Shown here one piece after another: positions 7,444 to 9,068 of a DNA stretch of 9,068 nucleotides. The stretch's first letter is position 1, and every line of letters starts with the position of its first letter. The stretch is from assembly GCA_028290085.1 (NCBI GenBank), contig JAQGKN010000663.1:1-9068 (forward strand). Direction: 5' to 3'. Position numbers and translations under genes: made by a program. This DNA is from Hyphomicrobiales bacterium. GTDB taxonomy: Bacteria > Pseudomonadota > Alphaproteobacteria > Rhizobiales > Beijerinckiaceae. The notes beneath the pieces were generated by a model. That model did no database searches. It saw only the letters and a list, made by a program, of their open reading frames with translations, and was not told the DNA's origin.

Positions 7444-7566
7444 ATGACGGATGGTGGAATGATGGGCGGCGGCATGATGTGGGGGGTGGGCGCTTTCGGC
7501 CTGCTGCTCCTGATTTTGGCCGTGTTGCTCATCGCGGCGCTCGTCAAGTACCTTTTTTTCAGATGA
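7444..7566 (+). CDS. 40-aa Met-rich single-pass membrane peptide of the cus locus
   Basis: The product begins MTDGGMMGGGMMWGVGAFG and continues as one hydrophobic helix (about residues 15-34, LLLLILAVLLIAALV), ending KYLFFR. The N-terminal segment has five Met and six Gly in the first 14 residues, and Met thioethers bind Cu(I) and Ag(I). It starts 12 bases after the cusA stop behind a strong ribosome site, so it belongs to the cus transcript. The positive end KYLFFR suggests a cytoplasmic C-terminus and a periplasmic Met-rich face. I recall similar unnamed peptides behind cusA in sphingomonads, but no defined function. It could be a pump accessory subunit, a metal handoff peptide or a chaperone for the complex; these are inferences. 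The frame is intact although cusA is not. Confidence 0.75.
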   Translation: MTDGGMMGGGMMWGVGAFGLLLLILAVLLIAALVKYLFFR

Positions 7567-7815
7567 GTTGGGCCCCGGCGACTTGCCGGAGCGGGTCAGC
7601 GAGGACCTCCGCCCCCAAAGAGTTCCGTGCGTCCGAGTACTGGGGCGGGTGTCGCCCACGAACGAGATCACCTTCGATTGAGAAAGGATCGTGAGGCCAG
7701 ATTTTATGAAGCGCTCGAGGCTCCTCCGGTTTGCGAGAGGACCCCATCAACTTCTGCCGTTCCGGTCATCCGGCGTTGAGAGATGAGTCAGAAAGCCGGG
7801 CTCCGGTACGACCCG
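7567..7815. other. Convergent intergenic region between cus locus and P-type ATPase
   Basis: Both flanking units point inward, so a two-way terminator is expected. The best hairpin is CCGGC-gactt-GCCGG (about 7572-7586), right behind the peptide gene, with no following T-run. Frames on both strands stay open (plus 7563-7694, whose ATG overlaps the peptide stop; minus 7559-7750), but their Arg/Pro/Ser-rich translations match nothing I know. No inverted-repeat ends or insertion sequence seen. Confidence 0.45.
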
Positions 7816-9068
7816 CTAGCGTTCGTAGGGGGTCCTTCCTGCATGCTGCCCGCGCGGCTTCCATGCGAGTACGCGCATGGCATTCGCCGTCACGAGGACG
7901 GTCGCGCCAGTATCGGCAAGAATGGCAGGCCAGAGGCCGGTTATACCCGCGACGGTCGTCACGAGAAAGATGACCTTCAGTCCCAGCGCGATCGCTATGT
8001 TCTGGTGAATATTCCCCATAACGCTTTCGGAAAGGGCGATCATATCGGGAATGTCCTGGACACGCCCGTGCAGGACTGCCGCATCCGCAGTTTCAAGGGC
8101 TACGTCCGAACCACCACCCATGGCGATGCCCACGTCGGCGGCAGCCAGTGCCGGCGCATCGTTGATTCCATCGCCGACCTTGGCAACGACGAGCGCTTCC
8201 ATTTGAAGTTCGCGCACGATGCGTACCTTGTCCTGAGGGAGGAGTTCGCCGCGCGCCTCGATGCCGAGGGTGCCCGCAATGGCCTCGGCGGTGCGTATGT
8301 TGTCGCCGGTCAGCATGATCGCACGGATCCCCGATGCCTTCAGGCATGCAAGGACGGACAAGGTGTCGGGTCGTGCTTCATCGCGCATGGCGATGAAGCC
8401 CGCGACCGTGCCGTCAACTACGACGACGGAGACCGTTTTCCCTTCGGCATTGAAGGCGCGCACGGTCTCGACCTGGCCATCGGAAAGCGTCGTTCTTGTA
8501 ACTGCGCCTTGGAAGGAGCCGAAGAACACTCGCTCGCCGCCGACCCCACCTTCGACGCCTTCACCCGGCACTGCGCCGGCATCGAAGGACGGCGGCACAG
8601 GAACTTTCTCGACTTTCGCGCGCTCGAGGACAGCAACCGCCAGAGGGTGACTTGACGCTCTCTCCAGCGCCGCTGCCATTGAGAGGACCTGAGCCGTCGT
8701 GCGAGTCCCGCCGACAATGTCCGTGACAACGGGCTTTCCCGTTGTGAGCGTGCCGGTCTTGTCGAAGGCAATGGCCGTGACTTTGCCGAGAGTTTCCAGT
8801 ACGGCACCACCTTTCATCAGCAACCCGCGGCGCGCGCCGGCAGACAGGCCAGCAGCGATTGCAGCGGGCGTCGAGATCACCAGCGCACAGGGACAGCCGA
8901 TGAGGAGGATCGCCAATCCCTTGTAGAGCCAGTCCCGAGGGTCGCCGCCGAATGCCAGCGGCGGCACGAGTGCCACAAGTGCGGCGACGGCAAGAACAGC
9001 CGGTGTGTATAATTTCGAGAAGCGGTCGATGAAGCGCTCCGTTTGCGACTTCGATTCCTGCGCCTCCT
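7816..9068 (-). CDS. P1B-2-type Zn2+/Cd2+/Pb2+-exporting ATPase (CadA/ZntA), C-terminal part
   Basis: An inner-membrane pump that exports divalent soft metals from the cytoplasm using ATP. The frame is open through the right edge, so the start, the N-terminal metal-binding domain and first membrane helices are outside; 416 residues are visible. In order: actuator-domain end (EAQESKSQTERFIDRFSKLY), a membrane helix, CPC metal site (58-60, GCPCALVISTPAA), phosphorylation motif DKTGTLT (Asp102), SSHPLA in the nucleotide-binding domain, MLTGDN, then VGDGINDAPALAAADVGIAM. The last two helices carry Lys (ALGLKVIFLVTT) and Asp-Thr-Gly (ILADTGATVLVTANAM), marks of the P1B-2 (Zn/Cd/Pb) group rather than copper ATPases. 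It ends with a polar tail (GQHAGRTPYER) before TAG 7816-7818. The visible frame has no lesion, unlike the neighbouring Cus genes. cadA and zntA cannot be told apart from this fragment. Confidence 0.93.
   Translation of the reverse strand, partial: EAQESKSQTERFIDRFSKLYTPAVLAVAALVALVPPLAFGGDPRDWLYKGLAILLIGCPCALVISTPAAIAAGLSAGARRGLLMKGGAVLETLGKVTAIAFDKTGTLTTGKPVVTDIVGGTRTTAQVLSMAAALERASSHPLAVAVLERAKVEKVPVPPSFDAGAVPGEGVEGGVGGERVFFGSFQGAVTRTTLSDGQVETVRAFNAEGKTVSVVVVDGTVAGFIAMRDEARPDTLSVLACLKASGIRAIMLTGDNIRTAEAIAGTLGIEARGELLPQDKVRIVRELQMEALVVAKVGDGINDAPALAAADVGIAMGGGSDVALETADAAVLHGRVQDIPDMIALSESVMGNIHQNIAIALGLKVIFLVTTVAGITGLWPAILADTGATVLVTANAMRVLAWKPRGQHAGRTPYER

Noticed and set aside
7563..7694. 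44-codon plus frame whose ATG overlaps the Met-rich peptide stop (ATGA)
   Set aside because: The overlap looked like coupling, but the translation is Arg/Ser/Pro-rich without any recognisable feature and has no ribosome site.
7783..8655. 290-codon plus-strand frame antisense to the ATPase
   Set aside because: The minus strand carries a full set of P-type ATPase motifs, so this is a mirror frame.
1..9068. CRISPR array, tRNA, rRNA, integrase or transposase
   Set aside because: No spaced repeat array, cloverleaf, rRNA core or transposase motif seen on either strand.

Overview
The window looks like an accessory or plasmid-like segment from a high-GC alphaproteobacterium, most likely a sphingomonad. 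That is a judgement from family resemblance: an HWE-type histidine kinase, which is common in alphaproteobacteria, and Cus-type proteins that read like sphingomonad versions. I could not run a search.

Layout. Positions 1-275 hold no recognisable gene. Positions 276-697 (minus strand) hold a two-gene unit: a 55-aa ribbon-helix-helix (RHH) DNA-binding protein, then an overlapping 85-aa helical protein of unknown function. Just upstream are a TATAAT box and three 10-bp-phased direct repeats that look like the RHH operator. Positions 698-1115 are otherwise non-coding. Positions 1116-3155 (minus strand) hold an HWE histidine kinase (PAS-GAF-HWE) followed by a single-domain response regulator. The kinase is interrupted by one in-frame amber codon inside its PAS domain. 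Positions 3342 to about 3485 carry a frameshifted scrap of a second response-regulator receiver domain, also on the minus strand.

That scrap is fused back to back with a Cu(I)/Ag(I) efflux locus on the plus strand. CusB (periplasmic adaptor) has lost its 5' third. CusA (RND pump) is full length but broken by a +1 frameshift. A 40-aa Met-rich membrane peptide follows with an excellent ribosome binding site. Convergent to this, from 7816 to the right edge, is the C-terminal part of a P1B-2 Zn/Cd/Pb-exporting ATPase (CadA/ZntA type).

How the parts fit. The right two thirds is a metal-resistance island: CusBA would move Cu(I)/Ag(I) out of the periplasm, and the P-type ATPase moves Zn/Cd/Pb out of the cytoplasm. 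As sequenced the Cus pump cannot work, because CusB lacks its signal peptide and first half, CusA is frameshifted and no cusC is present. The kinase is also broken. Four separate lesions lie within about 3 kb (2916 to about 5799). This points either to a decaying recombination junction or to sequencing or assembly faults. No transposase, tRNA, rRNA or CRISPR array was seen.
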